NCBI RefSeq assembly: GCF_019599145.1
Contig: NZ_CP080647.1
Coordinates: forward strand, 2,170,001 to 2,234,000
Direction: 5' to 3'
DNA length: 64,000 bases
From: Streptomyces akebiae
GTDB taxonomy: Bacteria; Actinomycetota; Actinomycetes; Streptomycetales; Streptomycetaceae
Shown: piece by piece, positions 33,567 through 42,664 of the stretch
Position numbering within the stretch: the stretch's first letter is position 1
Layout: each line of letters starts with the position of its first letter
The notes under the pieces: generated by a model
What the model saw: the letters and a program-made list of their open reading frames with translations, nothing else
The model's database searches: none
What the model was told of the DNA's origin: nothing
Made by a program: the position numbers and the translations under genes

Positions 33567-35978
33567 CTAGAGAGCGGCCGGCTCGGGGAAGGTGAGCTCG
33601 GCGGAGTCGCTCAGTTCGGCCCAGACCGTCTTGCCCTGGCGGGCGCGGCGGGTGCCCCAGTGCTCGGCGAGCTGGGCGACCAGGAGGAGGCCCCGGCCGC
33701 CCTCGTCGTAGCTCCGGGCGCGGCGCAGATGCGGCGTGGTGCCCCCGGAGTCGGAGACCTCGCAGATGAGGGTGCGGTCGCGGATGAGCCGCAGCCGGAC
33801 GGGGGGCCGGCCGTAGCGGATGGCGTTGGTGACGAGTTCGCTGACCACCAGCTCGGCGGTGAACTCCAGCTCCCCCAGGCCCCAGTCCTCCAGCTGCCGG
33901 GTGACGTGCGCCCTGACCCGCCCGACGGCGGCGGGTTCGGCCTCCAGGTCCCAGGTGGCGACCTGTCCCGCACCGAGGGCGTGGGTCCGGGCCAGCAGCA
34001 GGGCGACGTCGTCGGGGGGCCTGGCCGGAAGCAACGCTTCGAGTACGGCGTCGCAGGTGGCCTCCAAGGAGGGGGCCGGCCGGGCGAGGGCGCCGCGGAG
34101 CCGAGCCAGGCCCGCGCCGATGTCGTGGTCCCGTGCCTCGATCAGACCGTCGGTGTAGAGCGCGAGCAGACTGCCCTCGGGCAGTTCGAACTCCGCCGCC
34201 TCGAACGGGAGCCCGCCCAGGCCGAGCGGCGGGCCCGGCGGCAGCTCCAGGATCTCGACGGTGCCGTCCCGGCCGACCACGGCGGGCAGCACATGCCCCG
34301 CACGAGCGAGGGTGCAGCGGCGCGACACGGGGTCGTACACGGCGTAGAGGCAGGTGGCCCCGATGTCCCCGTCTCCTTCGACGGCGTCGGCCGCGCCGGC
34401 CCCGGCGACCGCGGCGGTCCCGGGCTCCTGGTCCGCGCCGTTCTCCTCCACCTCGGCGGCGAGGCGGAGCACGACGTCGTCCAGGTGGGTGAGGAGTTCG
34501 TCGGGCGGCAGATCGATGTCGGCCAGGGTGCGCACGGCGGTCCTCAGGCGCCCCATGGTGGCGGCGGCGTGGATGCCGTGCCCCACGACGTCCCCCACCA
34601 CGAGGGCGACCCTGGCCCCGGAGAGGGGGATGACGTCGTACCAGTCACCGCCCACGCCGCCCTGGGCGTCGGCGGGGAGGTAGCGCAGGGCGACGTCGAC
34701 GGCGGACTGCCTCGGCGCGCTGCGCGGGAGCAGGCTGCGTTGCAGGGTGAGGGCGGTGGCGCGGGCGTGTGTGTAGCGACGGGCGTTGTCGACGGCGATC
34801 GCCGCCCTCGCCGCGATCTCCTGCGCGAGCAGCAGATCCTCGTCGTCGAACGCGTCGGGATTGCGGTCCCGGCAGAACTGCGCGACACCGAGCGTGGTCC
34901 CCCGCGCCCGCAACGGCACGACCAGCGTGGAGTGCACCGGGCGCCGAGCGCCGGAGCTGCCGTCCACGGCCGCGGGCCGGCCCCCGCAGCCGCCCTCGCC
35001 GCCCGCACCCCCGCCCACGGCACCCGCGCGATCGTCGTCGCCGGGCCGCCTGCCGTTCCCGGCGCCCGCGCCGCCCTTCCCCTCCGCCCGGGCCCCGGTT
35101 TCGCCCCAGCCTCCTTCCCCGGCGCACCCCCCGCCCGCGGGCTCGGCGGCCTCGTACGGCCCCCCGTGGCCGCCGTCGACGCGGTGCCTGGTCGGCTGGC
35201 CCGTGGCCAGGGCGCGGGACGGCGGGGAGCCGGGCGCGAAGGTGTGGGGCGGTCGAGGGGTGGGCGTGGCCGCCGGGCCCGGGTGGGCGACCGAGCGCTG
35301 GGCGACCCGGTGGAGCAGGGGTGACGCGGGCGGGCCGTCCGGCGGAGTGCCGTGGGCGTCGAGCGCGGAGTCGAGCAGGTCGACGGTCACGAGATCGGCG
35401 AAGTGCTCGGTGGCGAAGTCGGCCAGTTCCTGCGTGGTGCGGGCGATGTCCAGCGTGGTGCCGATGCGGACGCTCGACTCGTTCACCATGGACAGCCGCC
35501 AGCGCAGTCGCCGGTCCCGCTCCTCCTCGTAGGCCACGACGCCCTGCTCGGAGGTCCGGTCCAGGTATCCGGCCGCCGACGCGATCAGGCTGCGCGCGGC
35601 CTCGCTGATCAGGGCGGCGTCGTCGGTGCACCGGGGCATCTCCGCCAGCAGGTGGTCGAGGATGATGCCCTGGCCGAGCCGGAAGGCCCGCAGCACCGTG
35701 CTCACGGGGACCCCGTGCCGGGCGACCCGGCGTACCCGCTCCAGGCCGGCGGACGGTGCCTCGATGCCACCCGGTTCGACGCCGTGCAGCAGCGCGGACA
35801 GTCCCGCGACGACGTGCTCGGCGACGTTGTCCACGGTCATGGCGTCGGGGTGCGCCCATAGTTCGGGCATCTCGCGGCGCAGGCATCGCTCCACATCGGC
35901 GGTCAGCTCGTCCGCTCTGGGGACGAGCTCACGCGCGACACGGGCCACGAGACCGTCAGCCGTGGAGTCCACAGTCAC
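33567..35978 (-). CDS. SpoIIE-family protein phosphatase with GAF and HATPase domains
   Basis: An 803-aa multidomain signalling protein. The N-terminal 150 residues are a helical RsbRD-like sensor region; a GAF-type domain spans about 165-420; the PP2C/SpoIIE phosphatase (about 435-660) has GGVGGDWYDVIPL and ALVVGDVVGHGIHAAATMGR with the metal aspartates; the C-terminal HATPase_c (about 675-795) has FTAELVVSELVTNAIRYGRP and GGRGLLLVAQLAEHWG. Such proteins combine phosphatase and kinase activity on STAS anti-anti-sigma factors. An unusual Gly/Ala/Pro-rich insert of about 90 residues (near 235-325) splits the GAF domain. No partner switch genes are adjacent. Confidence 0.92.
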   Translation of the reverse strand: MTVDSTADGLVARVARELVPRADELTADVERCLRREMPELWAHPDAMTVDNVAEHVVAGLSALLHGVEPGGIEAPSAGLERVRRVARHGVPVSTVLRAFRLGQGIILDHLLAEMPRCTDDAALISEAARSLIASAAGYLDRTSEQGVVAYEEERDRRLRWRLSMVNESSVRIGTTLDIARTTQELADFATEHFADLVTVDLLDSALDAHGTPPDGPPASPLLHRVAQRSVAHPGPAATPTPRPPHTFAPGSPPSRALATGQPTRHRVDGGHGGPYEAAEPAGGGCAGEGGWGETGARAEGKGGAGAGNGRRPGDDDRAGAVGGGAGGEGGCGGRPAAVDGSSGARRPVHSTLVVPLRARGTTLGVAQFCRDRNPDAFDDEDLLLAQEIAARAAIAVDNARRYTHARATALTLQRSLLPRSAPRQSAVDVALRYLPADAQGGVGGDWYDVIPLSGARVALVVGDVVGHGIHAAATMGRLRTAVRTLADIDLPPDELLTHLDDVVLRLAAEVEENGADQEPGTAAVAGAGAADAVEGDGDIGATCLYAVYDPVSRRCTLARAGHVLPAVVGRDGTVEILELPPGPPLGLGGLPFEAAEFELPEGSLLALYTDGLIEARDHDIGAGLARLRGALARPAPSLEATCDAVLEALLPARPPDDVALLLARTHALGAGQVATWDLEAEPAAVGRVRAHVTRQLEDWGLGELEFTAELVVSELVTNAIRYGRPPVRLRLIRDRTLICEVSDSGGTTPHLRRARSYDEGGRGLLLVAQLAEHWGTRRARQGKTVWAELSDSAELTFPEPAAL

Positions 35979-36174
35979 GACGGTACGCCGAACAACCGCT
36001 TACGCCCCACCGCGAGCCCGCCCCGCCCGGTCCACCCGCCGGGGCCGCCGGAGCCGCCGGTCCGCCCCGAGCCGTGCGCCCCCCGTCCCGGGGCGGTCCT
36101 CCTCGCTGCTCGTCGCCTCGCCCCGGTTATGGTGACGAGGCGAATCGAACGTACGCAGGGCTGGCGGAGGGCAC

Positions 36175-37830
36175 GTGGTGTCGGACGTAGGGCGGCTCGT
36201 CGCCGGGCGCTACCGGCTCACGGAGCAGATAGGCCGCGGCGGCATGGGCACGGTGTGGCGGGCCGGGGACGAGGTCCTCGACCGCCAGGTCGCGGTGAAG
36301 CGCCTGCATGTGCAGCCGCATCTGTCGCCCGACGACCTCGTCACCCTGTACGAGCGCACGCGCCGCGAGGCGCGCAGCGCGGCCAGGATCGCGCACCCGA
36401 ACGTGATCGTCGTCCATGACGTCGTGGACGACCGTCTGGACACCCCCACCGGGGGTCCCGTCGGCGGTGTCGGGGGCGGCGCCGAGGGCGGTTCCGGTGA
36501 CGGCCGGCCCTGCATCGTCATGGAGTACGTCCCGGCGCCCACCCTCGGCGACCTCCTCACCGACGGCCGGACCCTCCCGCCCGGGGAGGCGGCCCGTGTC
36601 GGTCTGGGCATGGTCGCCGCGCTGCGCGCCGCGCACGCCGCCGGCGTACTGCACCGCGACGTCAAACCCGGCAACGTCCTGCTCGGCGCCGAGGGGCGGG
36701 TCGTTCTCACCGACTTCGGCATCGCGATGACGGCGGACGCCTCGACGCTCACCAAGACCGGTGAGATGGTCGGCTCCATCCACTACATGGCCCCGGAGCG
36801 GGTCCGCGGCCACAAGCCCGGTCCGGCGTCGGACCTGTGGGCCCTTGGAGCCACGCTCTACCAGGCGGTCGAGGGCCGGCCGCCGTTCCGCCGTCTCACC
36901 GCGATGGAGGCCGCGTACGCCATCGCCGTGGACCCCCTGGAACCCCTGAAGCGGGGCGGCGCCCTGGAGCCCCTCATCGAGGCCCTCCTCGCCAAGGACC
37001 CCGCCGACCGGCCCACCGCCGAGGAGACGGAACGGGCACTCCGCGCCGTGGTGTCCGGCCAGGCGACCATGGCCCTGCCGATGCCGACGCCTGTGCCGAC
37101 GCCTTCGCCTTCACCTTCACCGGGGGCGGGAGGCCCGGCCGAGGGAGGCACGTCCACCGGCGGCTCCCCCATCGGAGGCTCGCCCACCGGAGGCTCGCGC
37201 AGGGTCCGGAGGAAGCGCCGGCTCCTCGTCCCGGTCGCCGTCGCCGTGACCGTGGCCGCGACGGTCGTCGGCGCCGCGCTCTCCCTGCCCTCGGCTCTCT
37301 TCGGGGAATCCCCCTCCCCGAGCGAGGGCGGCTCCGCCACCCCTTCCCACTCCCCCTCCCCCTCGCCCGTACCCGAAGGCTTCCGTCTGGTCACGGACGG
37401 GACCCTGGGGATCTCCTTCCCCGTCCCGGACGGCTGGCAGGCCGGCAAGCGGACGTCCGAGTCGGTCACCTACACCGACGAGACGAAACTCGTCGGACTC
37501 ACCATCGGCGTCGTGGACCCCGCCGGCTCGCACCCCATGGCCCACTTCGAGGACATCGAGGCGAACACCAAGATCAACTACCCGGGCTCGTACCGGCGGC
37601 TGCGGATGCAGCAGACCACCTTCCGCGGGGAGCCGGCGGCCGTCTGGGAGTTCACCTTCCAGGGCCGGGCCCGAGCCTTCCGCGCCATCGACCTCGGGTA
37701 CGGCCGCGAGGGTGAACGGGAGTACGACATCTACCTCTCGGCCCCGGACGCCGACTGGGACACCTACCGCCCGGTCTTCGACAAGGTCACGGACGGCTTC
37801 GCCACGGGCGTCCTCCCTACGGCCCCGTGA
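36175..37830 (+). CDS. Membrane-anchored serine/threonine protein kinase
   Basis: A 551-aa Hanks-type receptor kinase. The kinase domain (about 12-285) has the glycine loop IGRGGMGTVW, lysine in VAVKRL, the catalytic loop LHRDVKPGNVLL, DFG in VVLTDFGIAM, and an activation loop with Thr residues (ADASTLTKTGEMVGSIHYMA). A Pro/Thr/Ser and Gly-rich linker leads to a single membrane helix (VPVAVAVTVAATVVGAALSL, about 353-372) and an extracytoplasmic domain of about 165 residues without PASTA repeats, whose ligand is unknown. GTG start with GGCGGAGGG upstream; a GTG at 36178 is equivalent. Its last 14 bp overlap the convergent GT-C gene. Confidence 0.92.
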   Translation: MVSDVGRLVAGRYRLTEQIGRGGMGTVWRAGDEVLDRQVAVKRLHVQPHLSPDDLVTLYERTRREARSAARIAHPNVIVVHDVVDDRLDTPTGGPVGGVGGGAEGGSGDGRPCIVMEYVPAPTLGDLLTDGRTLPPGEAARVGLGMVAALRAAHAAGVLHRDVKPGNVLLGAEGRVVLTDFGIAMTADASTLTKTGEMVGSIHYMAPERVRGHKPGPASDLWALGATLYQAVEGRPPFRRLTAMEAAYAIAVDPLEPLKRGGALEPLIEALLAKDPADRPTAEETERALRAVVSGQATMALPMPTPVPTPSPSPSPGAGGPAEGGTSTGGSPIGGSPTGGSRRVRRKRRLLVPVAVAVTVAATVVGAALSLPSALFGESPSPSEGGSATPSHSPSPSPVPEGFRLVTDGTLGISFPVPDGWQAGKRTSESVTYTDETKLVGLTIGVVDPAGSHPMAHFEDIEANTKINYPGSYRRLRMQQTTFRGEPAAVWEFTFQGRARAFRAIDLGYGREGEREYDIYLSAPDADWDTYRPVFDKVTDGFATGVLPTAP

Positions 37831-39307
37831 GCACCCGGTCCCCCGTCGGCGCCACGTGCAGCCGGAACCCCGCGACCCGGTGCGCCGACCACTCCCGCGC
37901 GAACTCGGGCGGCCCGCCGCCCGGTGCGACGAGTGCCGCCACGGGCATACGGTCCGCGGTGCGCAGGATGCCGTCCCGGGTGATGTTGGCGTTGTTGCCG
38001 CTGGTGTGGGCGGACGAGCAGCCCGCGTAGTAGGCGATGGGGATGGCGTAGTCGCCGGTCAGCAGACAGGGCGGACGCACACCCAGGCGCCGCAGTTCCG
38101 TGGCGACACGGTCCCAGTCGCGATGGAACGCGGTGGTCCGCGTGACGGTGCGCTCCAGCACCGCGTACTGCACCGCCAGATGGCCGACGAGCCCGAGCGC
38201 CACCACGGCCGCCACGACCGGCCGTCGCGCCCCGCCCGGCCCCCTGACGAGATCCAGCAGCGCGTCGGCGACCGGGATCGCCAGCAGGGCGTACGCGGGC
38301 AGCAGGAAGCGAGGGGCGGCGTACCCGATCAGGAACAGGTAGGGGACGGCGGCCGTGGCGGCGCAGACCAGCGGCACCACGGTGGGCGTCGCCCGCCCGG
38401 CCCGGACCGCCACGGCCAGGCCGAGAGCGGCCAGCACCGGCAGGACGAACCACCAGGCGATGACCGCGGGATGCGGCAGGTCGCCGGTGCACGGCCGGCA
38501 CAACGTACGCCCCACCAGGCTGCGCAGCTGGTCGTCGACGGCGATGTTCCAGCCCAGCCCGCCCTGGATCCGTGACCCGTCGGCCAGCCGCCGGGCGGGC
38601 CCGCCGAACTGGGCGTAGGCCTCCACGACCCACGCGACCACGCCGGTGGCGAGGCCGGCCCCCATCACCCCCAGGAGCCACGGTCGCCGCCACCGCCGTA
38701 CGGCCACCAGCAGCGTGAACAGCGGGAGCGTCACCCACACGGTGTCGGTGGGCCGCATCCACGCCATCAGCGCCGTGGCCGCGCCCGCGCCCCACAGCGC
38801 CGCCCGGTCCCCCGGATCGTTCCGCGCCCGCAGGAAGCACCCCACACAGCCGAGCGCGCCGACGGCGACCCAGTAGTTGGGCATGGCCTGCGGCCCGTAG
38901 AAGAGGGTCACCCACAGGGACGCGAACAGTGCCCCGGCGAGTGCCGCCACACGCGCCGGGAAGAGTCCTCGCCAGGAGCGCAGGGCGAGGTACAGCCCCA
39001 CGCCCGACAGCACCGCCAGGTACACCCGCAGCACCGCGGTGGAGGACGTCCAGACGACCACCGGCGCCACGAGCAGCGGCACCCCGCGCGTACGCGGCGC
39101 GCTGAAGAACGCCGCAGGCGCGTGCGGGCTGACCTGGCTGACGTACACGGTCTCGTCCCACCCGAGCCCCATCCCCGGGGGCACGAGCAGGAGTTGGGCC
39201 AGTGTGAAGGCTCCGGCGACCACGGCGACGGGGCCGGGCCCCGGTGCCACGGCCGCCGGAACGGCGACGGGCGCGACGACCGGAGCGGCATTCGAACTCA
39301 TGCGCAT
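37817..39307 (-). CDS. GT-C type glycosyltransferase-like membrane protein
   Basis: A protein of about 496 aa with around ten membrane helices. The first extracytoplasmic loop carries GMGLGWDETVYVSQVSPHAP, an acidic DE pair as in GT-C (GT39/GT83-like) glycosyltransferases that use lipid-linked sugars. The C-terminal 120 residues form an extracytoplasmic domain (VRPPCLLTGDYAIPIAYYAG) of unknown role. Two ATGs, 39307 and 39301, are possible. The gene ends inside the last 14 bp of the kinase gene. It diverges from the acyltransferase fusion, with four 12-bp iterons in the gap, suggesting joint control and a shared cell-envelope role. Acceptor unknown. Confidence 0.8.
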   Translation of the reverse strand: MRMSSNAAPVVAPVAVPAAVAPGPGPVAVVAGAFTLAQLLLVPPGMGLGWDETVYVSQVSPHAPAAFFSAPRTRGVPLLVAPVVVWTSSTAVLRVYLAVLSGVGLYLALRSWRGLFPARVAALAGALFASLWVTLFYGPQAMPNYWVAVGALGCVGCFLRARNDPGDRAALWGAGAATALMAWMRPTDTVWVTLPLFTLLVAVRRWRRPWLLGVMGAGLATGVVAWVVEAYAQFGGPARRLADGSRIQGGLGWNIAVDDQLRSLVGRTLCRPCTGDLPHPAVIAWWFVLPVLAALGLAVAVRAGRATPTVVPLVCAATAAVPYLFLIGYAAPRFLLPAYALLAIPVADALLDLVRGPGGARRPVVAAVVALGLVGHLAVQYAVLERTVTRTTAFHRDWDRVATELRRLGVRPPCLLTGDYAIPIAYYAGCSSAHTSGNNANITRDGILRTADRMPVAALVAPGGGPPEFAREWSAHRVAGFRLHVAPTGDRVLTGP

Positions 39308-39349
39308 GGACCCATCCAGGGGTGAACCGACAGACCTCTGACCCGGCAG

Positions 39350-39397
39350 ATGCACCTACACATGCACTGACATATGCACTTAGAAATGCATTTAAAG
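39350..39397. repeat. Four tandem 12-bp iterons (ATGCAC-N6)
   Basis: ATGCAC occurs at 39350, 39362 and 39374, and ATGCAT at 39386, exactly 12 bp apart. The stretch is markedly AT-rich for this genome. It lies 43 bp upstream of the GT-C gene start and 160 bp upstream of the acyltransferase gene. It looks like a binding array for a regulator that recognises the ATGCA half-palindrome; the remaining 39398-39557 shows no clear gene. Confidence 0.75.
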
Positions 39398-39557
39398 GGA
39401 CAAAAGGACGAGCCGCCCGCCGCAGTCCGGACGATCCGCGCATCGCCCCGCAGTCCTCCCTCACCCACCCGGCTCACCCACCCGGCTCAGCCAGCCCGCA
39501 GCCGCGCGCGGGCGGGCCCTCTTCCTCGCCGGGCTCAGGTCTGCCTAGCGTGCGCCC

Positions 39558-41312
39558 ATGGATCACCGACAGCCGCCGCCCGCGCAGCCCTTCGACGACG
39601 CCGCACACCCCGAACACCAGGGCCGCCGCGACCCCTCGGTCCGCTTCGACCACTGCCCCTGGCTGTTCGAGAAGGAGGCGACGGAGGAGCAACGGGCCGC
39701 GCAGCGGGAACGGCAGCGGTCGCTCGACGGAGACAGCGAGGTGGGCGAACGCTGCTACGTGGCCGAGTCGGCGGCGGTCCTCCCCGACCTCCTGCGTCTG
39801 GGCGACGATTCGTACATCGCCGCCCACGCCTATGTCACCGGCACCCTGACCACCGGCACGGACTGCACCCTCAACCCCTTCACGGTGGTCCGCGGCACCG
39901 TCTCCCTGGGCACCGGCGTACGCGTCGGCGCCCACACCTCCCTCCTCGCCTTCAACCACTCCACGGCCCCCGACCGCCCGATCCACCGACAGCCCCAGAC
40001 CAGCCGGGGCATCACCGTCGGCGACGACGTCTGGATCGGCTCCCATGTGGTGGTCGTGGACGGCGTGACCATCGGCGACCACTGTGTGATCGGCGCGGGC
40101 GCCGTGGTGACGAAGGACGTACCGGCGTGGACGGTGGCCGCGGGGAATCCGGCCCGCCGGATCCGGGACCGGCGGGAGCCGGCGGGCCGGAGGCGGGAGA
40201 CCGCCGGAGCGGACCGGGAGGCGACCGGCCCTGACGTCCTGGCGGGGTTCGCCGACACCGCGCGCGCCCAGGCCGCCGACCTCCTCGCCCGCTGCTGGAA
40301 CGGCGACCGGTACACGGACCGCCCCGGCGTCGCCCCCACCGTACGGGCCCACTGCGACGCCGTGGAGATCGCCGACCTGCTGCTGTCGAGCGCCCCCGCC
40401 CAACTGGACAGGGCGAAACACATCGAGCGCCTGACGTCCCTCCAGGACCCGGAGACCGGCCTGGTACCCGAACTCGGCGAGCGACCGCCCCCCATGGACG
40501 CCGACCGCTTCACCGGCGAGGGCCCGGCGCTGTACCACGTCCTGTCGGTGGGCTACGCGCTGGACCTCCTGGGCGCCGCGTTCCCCCGACCGGTGCGCGG
40601 TGTCCGCGACATGACGGCCCCTCAACTCGTCGCCCGGCTGGAGCGACTGCCGTGGCGGGACCAGGCGTGGACAGCGGGCGCGTGGATCGACTCCTGGGCC
40701 ACGGCGGCCCACTGGAACCTCCGGCACCCGGACGGCGCCGGCCTCGTCCCGGGCACCCTCGAAGCCCTCTTCGGCTGGCTCCTCACCCGCGCCGACCCCT
40801 GGACCGGCATGTGGGGCAGCCCTTCCGGCGGCGCCGGCCGCCTGCAGGTGGTCAACGGCTACTACCGGCTCACCCGGGGTTCCTTCGCACAGTTCGGGGT
40901 ACCCGTCCCGCATCCGGAACGGGTCGTGGACGCGGTGCTGGACCATGCCCGTGACACGCGCTACTTCGGTGCGGGCCGGGAGAACGCCTGCAACGTCCTC
41001 GACGTCGCCCATCCGTTGTGGCTGTGCGCACGGCAGTCGGGCATCGGGGGCGGAGGCGAGGGCGGCTACCGGTCGGCCGAGATCCGCGGCTGGGCCGAAC
41101 AGCGACTCACCGCCGTCCTGGCACGCTGGCAGGACGGCAGGGGGTTCGGGTTCGGACCGGGTACGGCGGGACCGGGCCCTGAACCGGGGCTGCAGGGGAC
41201 CGAGATGTGGTTGGCCATCGTCTGGCTGCTGGCCGATCTGCTGGGCCGCTCCGACGCCCTGGGCTATCGGCCCCGCGGTGTGCACCGGCCCGAGCCCGCC
41301 GCCGGGGCGTGA
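39558..41312 (+). CDS. Hexapeptide acyltransferase fused to an alpha-helical domain of unknown function
   Basis: A 584-aa two-part protein. Residues about 60-205 form a left-handed beta-helix with hexapeptide repeats (YIAAHAYVTGTLTTGTDCTL, ITVGDDVWIGSHVVVVDGVT, IGDHCVIGAGAVVTKDVPAW), the acyltransferase fold that uses acyl-CoA; a catalytic histidine in LLAFNHS is likely. Residues about 230-575 are helical with repeated Trp and Gly (WRDQAWTAGAWIDSWATAAH, GTEMWLAIVWLLADLLG), like alpha/alpha-barrel enzymes, but I recognise no catalytic motif. The start is the ATG at 39558. Together with the divergent GT-C gene it may modify a surface polymer; that is inference. Confidence 0.75.
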   Translation: MDHRQPPPAQPFDDAAHPEHQGRRDPSVRFDHCPWLFEKEATEEQRAAQRERQRSLDGDSEVGERCYVAESAAVLPDLLRLGDDSYIAAHAYVTGTLTTGTDCTLNPFTVVRGTVSLGTGVRVGAHTSLLAFNHSTAPDRPIHRQPQTSRGITVGDDVWIGSHVVVVDGVTIGDHCVIGAGAVVTKDVPAWTVAAGNPARRIRDRREPAGRRRETAGADREATGPDVLAGFADTARAQAADLLARCWNGDRYTDRPGVAPTVRAHCDAVEIADLLLSSAPAQLDRAKHIERLTSLQDPETGLVPELGERPPPMDADRFTGEGPALYHVLSVGYALDLLGAAFPRPVRGVRDMTAPQLVARLERLPWRDQAWTAGAWIDSWATAAHWNLRHPDGAGLVPGTLEALFGWLLTRADPWTGMWGSPSGGAGRLQVVNGYYRLTRGSFAQFGVPVPHPERVVDAVLDHARDTRYFGAGRENACNVLDVAHPLWLCARQSGIGGGGEGGYRSAEIRGWAEQRLTAVLARWQDGRGFGFGPGTAGPGPEPGLQGTEMWLAIVWLLADLLGRSDALGYRPRGVHRPEPAAGA

Positions 41313-41654
41313 GACACACCACTTCCCGGAACCTCAGCGTCCGTACTGCTCCCTACGGGTGGTCGCGCCTACCCCCAGGTGCCGGGCATCGCGCAGGGGC
41401 GGAAACGGCCCGGGGAGCACGGTGAGGCGGCATACTCCATGACCAACTCGGGCACCACGAATTCCGCCCTCGTCCGGCGACCCGTGCCCCGGTGCACTAC
41501 CTTGGGCCGTGAACAGCCGAGCGGCCCACGTTTACCCAATTCTTGCCACATAAAGCCAGAACGGCTGAGCAGCTACTAGGAGCGGGGCTTCCCATGCGTA
41601 ATGCTGGGAGGTCCCGCGCTTCACTCCACAGCCGCTGGCACGGGAGGGCATCGG
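41313..41654. other. 342-bp intergenic region
   Basis: No convincing gene. A 66-codon frame (41379-41579) lacks a ribosome site and any family resemblance. The stretch around 41525-41580 is relatively AT-rich (CACGTTTACCCAATTCTTGC) and probably carries the promoter of the hydrolase gene; I cannot place its -35 and -10 boxes. Confidence 0.4.
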
Positions 41655-42620
41655 GTGGTTAAGACAGTGAAGACGCCGTCCGGCGGACGGACGATCGCCT
41701 ACGAGACCTGGGGCGATCCGGACGCACACCCGGTGTTTCTGCTGCACGGAACTCCCGGAAGCCGACTCGGGCCCCGACTGCGCACCTTCGACCTGCACAA
41801 GCTCGGAGTGCGCCTCATCGCCTACGACCGGCCGGGGTACGGCGGTTCCGACCGTCACGAGCGTCGCAGGGTGGTCGACGCCGCCGAGGACGTCGCCGCC
41901 ATCGCCGAGGACCTGGATCTCAAGAAGTACTCGGTGGTGGGCAGATCGGGCGGCGCTCCCCACGCCCTGGCCTGTGCGGCACGGAACTTCGGCAGCCAGG
42001 TGGCGAGTGTCGCCGCGTTGGTCTCGCTCGCTCCGCCGAAACCCGACAGCGAGGACGACAGCCCGGGCGACGCCGCCACCGACGGACTCGACTGGCCCGA
42101 GTGGCACAAGGACATGTCCGAGTCCAACGTGTCGACCTACGAGCTGCTGCGGCGCCACGCACCCGATGTGACCGAGCTGGGTGCGCTGCTGGCCCGCAAC
42201 GCCGAGACCATCCGGCGCGACCCCACCGTGTTCCTCGCGTCCCTCCGCGGCGAGATGCCGAGCGTGGACCGGGTGATCGTCGAGGACGCCGGGATCCGCC
42301 AAGCCCTCCTCAGGAACTATCTGTCGGCGGTGGGCGAGGGCGAGGCTGTCGACCCCCGCGCGCCGATGGGCTGGGTGGACGACCTGGTCGCGTTCCAGCG
42401 GCCCTGGGGCTTCGACCTCAAGGACATCGACCGTTCCGTGCCCGTGATGCTGTGGCACGGCGAACACGACGTCTTCGCCCCCGTCGCCCATTTCCACTGG
42501 CTGGCCAAGAAGATCCCCTCGGCCACGCCCAAGCTGCAGCCCTCCGCGGCGCACTTCGCGGCGCTGCCCGCTCTGCCCCAGGTGCTGGCCTGGGCCCGGG
42601 ACAAGGCCGGGCCCTCCTAG
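41655..42620 (+). CDS. Alpha/beta fold hydrolase next to the FxSxx locus
   Basis: A 321-aa alpha/beta hydrolase. The oxyanion motif is VFLLHGTPGSRLGPRL, the nucleophile elbow SVVGRSGGAPHALACAA (Ser near residue 98), the acid lies in MLWHGEHDVFAPVAHFHWL and the histidine in LQPSAAHFAALPAL. GTG start at 41655 after GGGAGGG. It converges on FxsT with a 44-bp gap, so it is not in the same operon. A link to the RiPP pathway, for example as a peptidase or esterase, is only suggested by position. Confidence 0.85.
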   Translation: MVKTVKTPSGGRTIAYETWGDPDAHPVFLLHGTPGSRLGPRLRTFDLHKLGVRLIAYDRPGYGGSDRHERRRVVDAAEDVAAIAEDLDLKKYSVVGRSGGAPHALACAARNFGSQVASVAALVSLAPPKPDSEDDSPGDAATDGLDWPEWHKDMSESNVSTYELLRRHAPDVTELGALLARNAETIRRDPTVFLASLRGEMPSVDRVIVEDAGIRQALLRNYLSAVGEGEAVDPRAPMGWVDDLVAFQRPWGFDLKDIDRSVPVMLWHGEHDVFAPVAHFHWLAKKIPSATPKLQPSAAHFAALPALPQVLAWARDKAGPS

Positions 42621-42664
42621 GTCCTGTCCGACGACTGCCGTCCGCCTCGCGGCACGCCTCCGGA

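Noticed and set aside
41379..41579. Small 66-residue frame before the hydrolase near the FxSxx locus
   Set aside because: No ribosome site, no hydrophobic or conserved segment, and codon use unlike the neighbouring genes.
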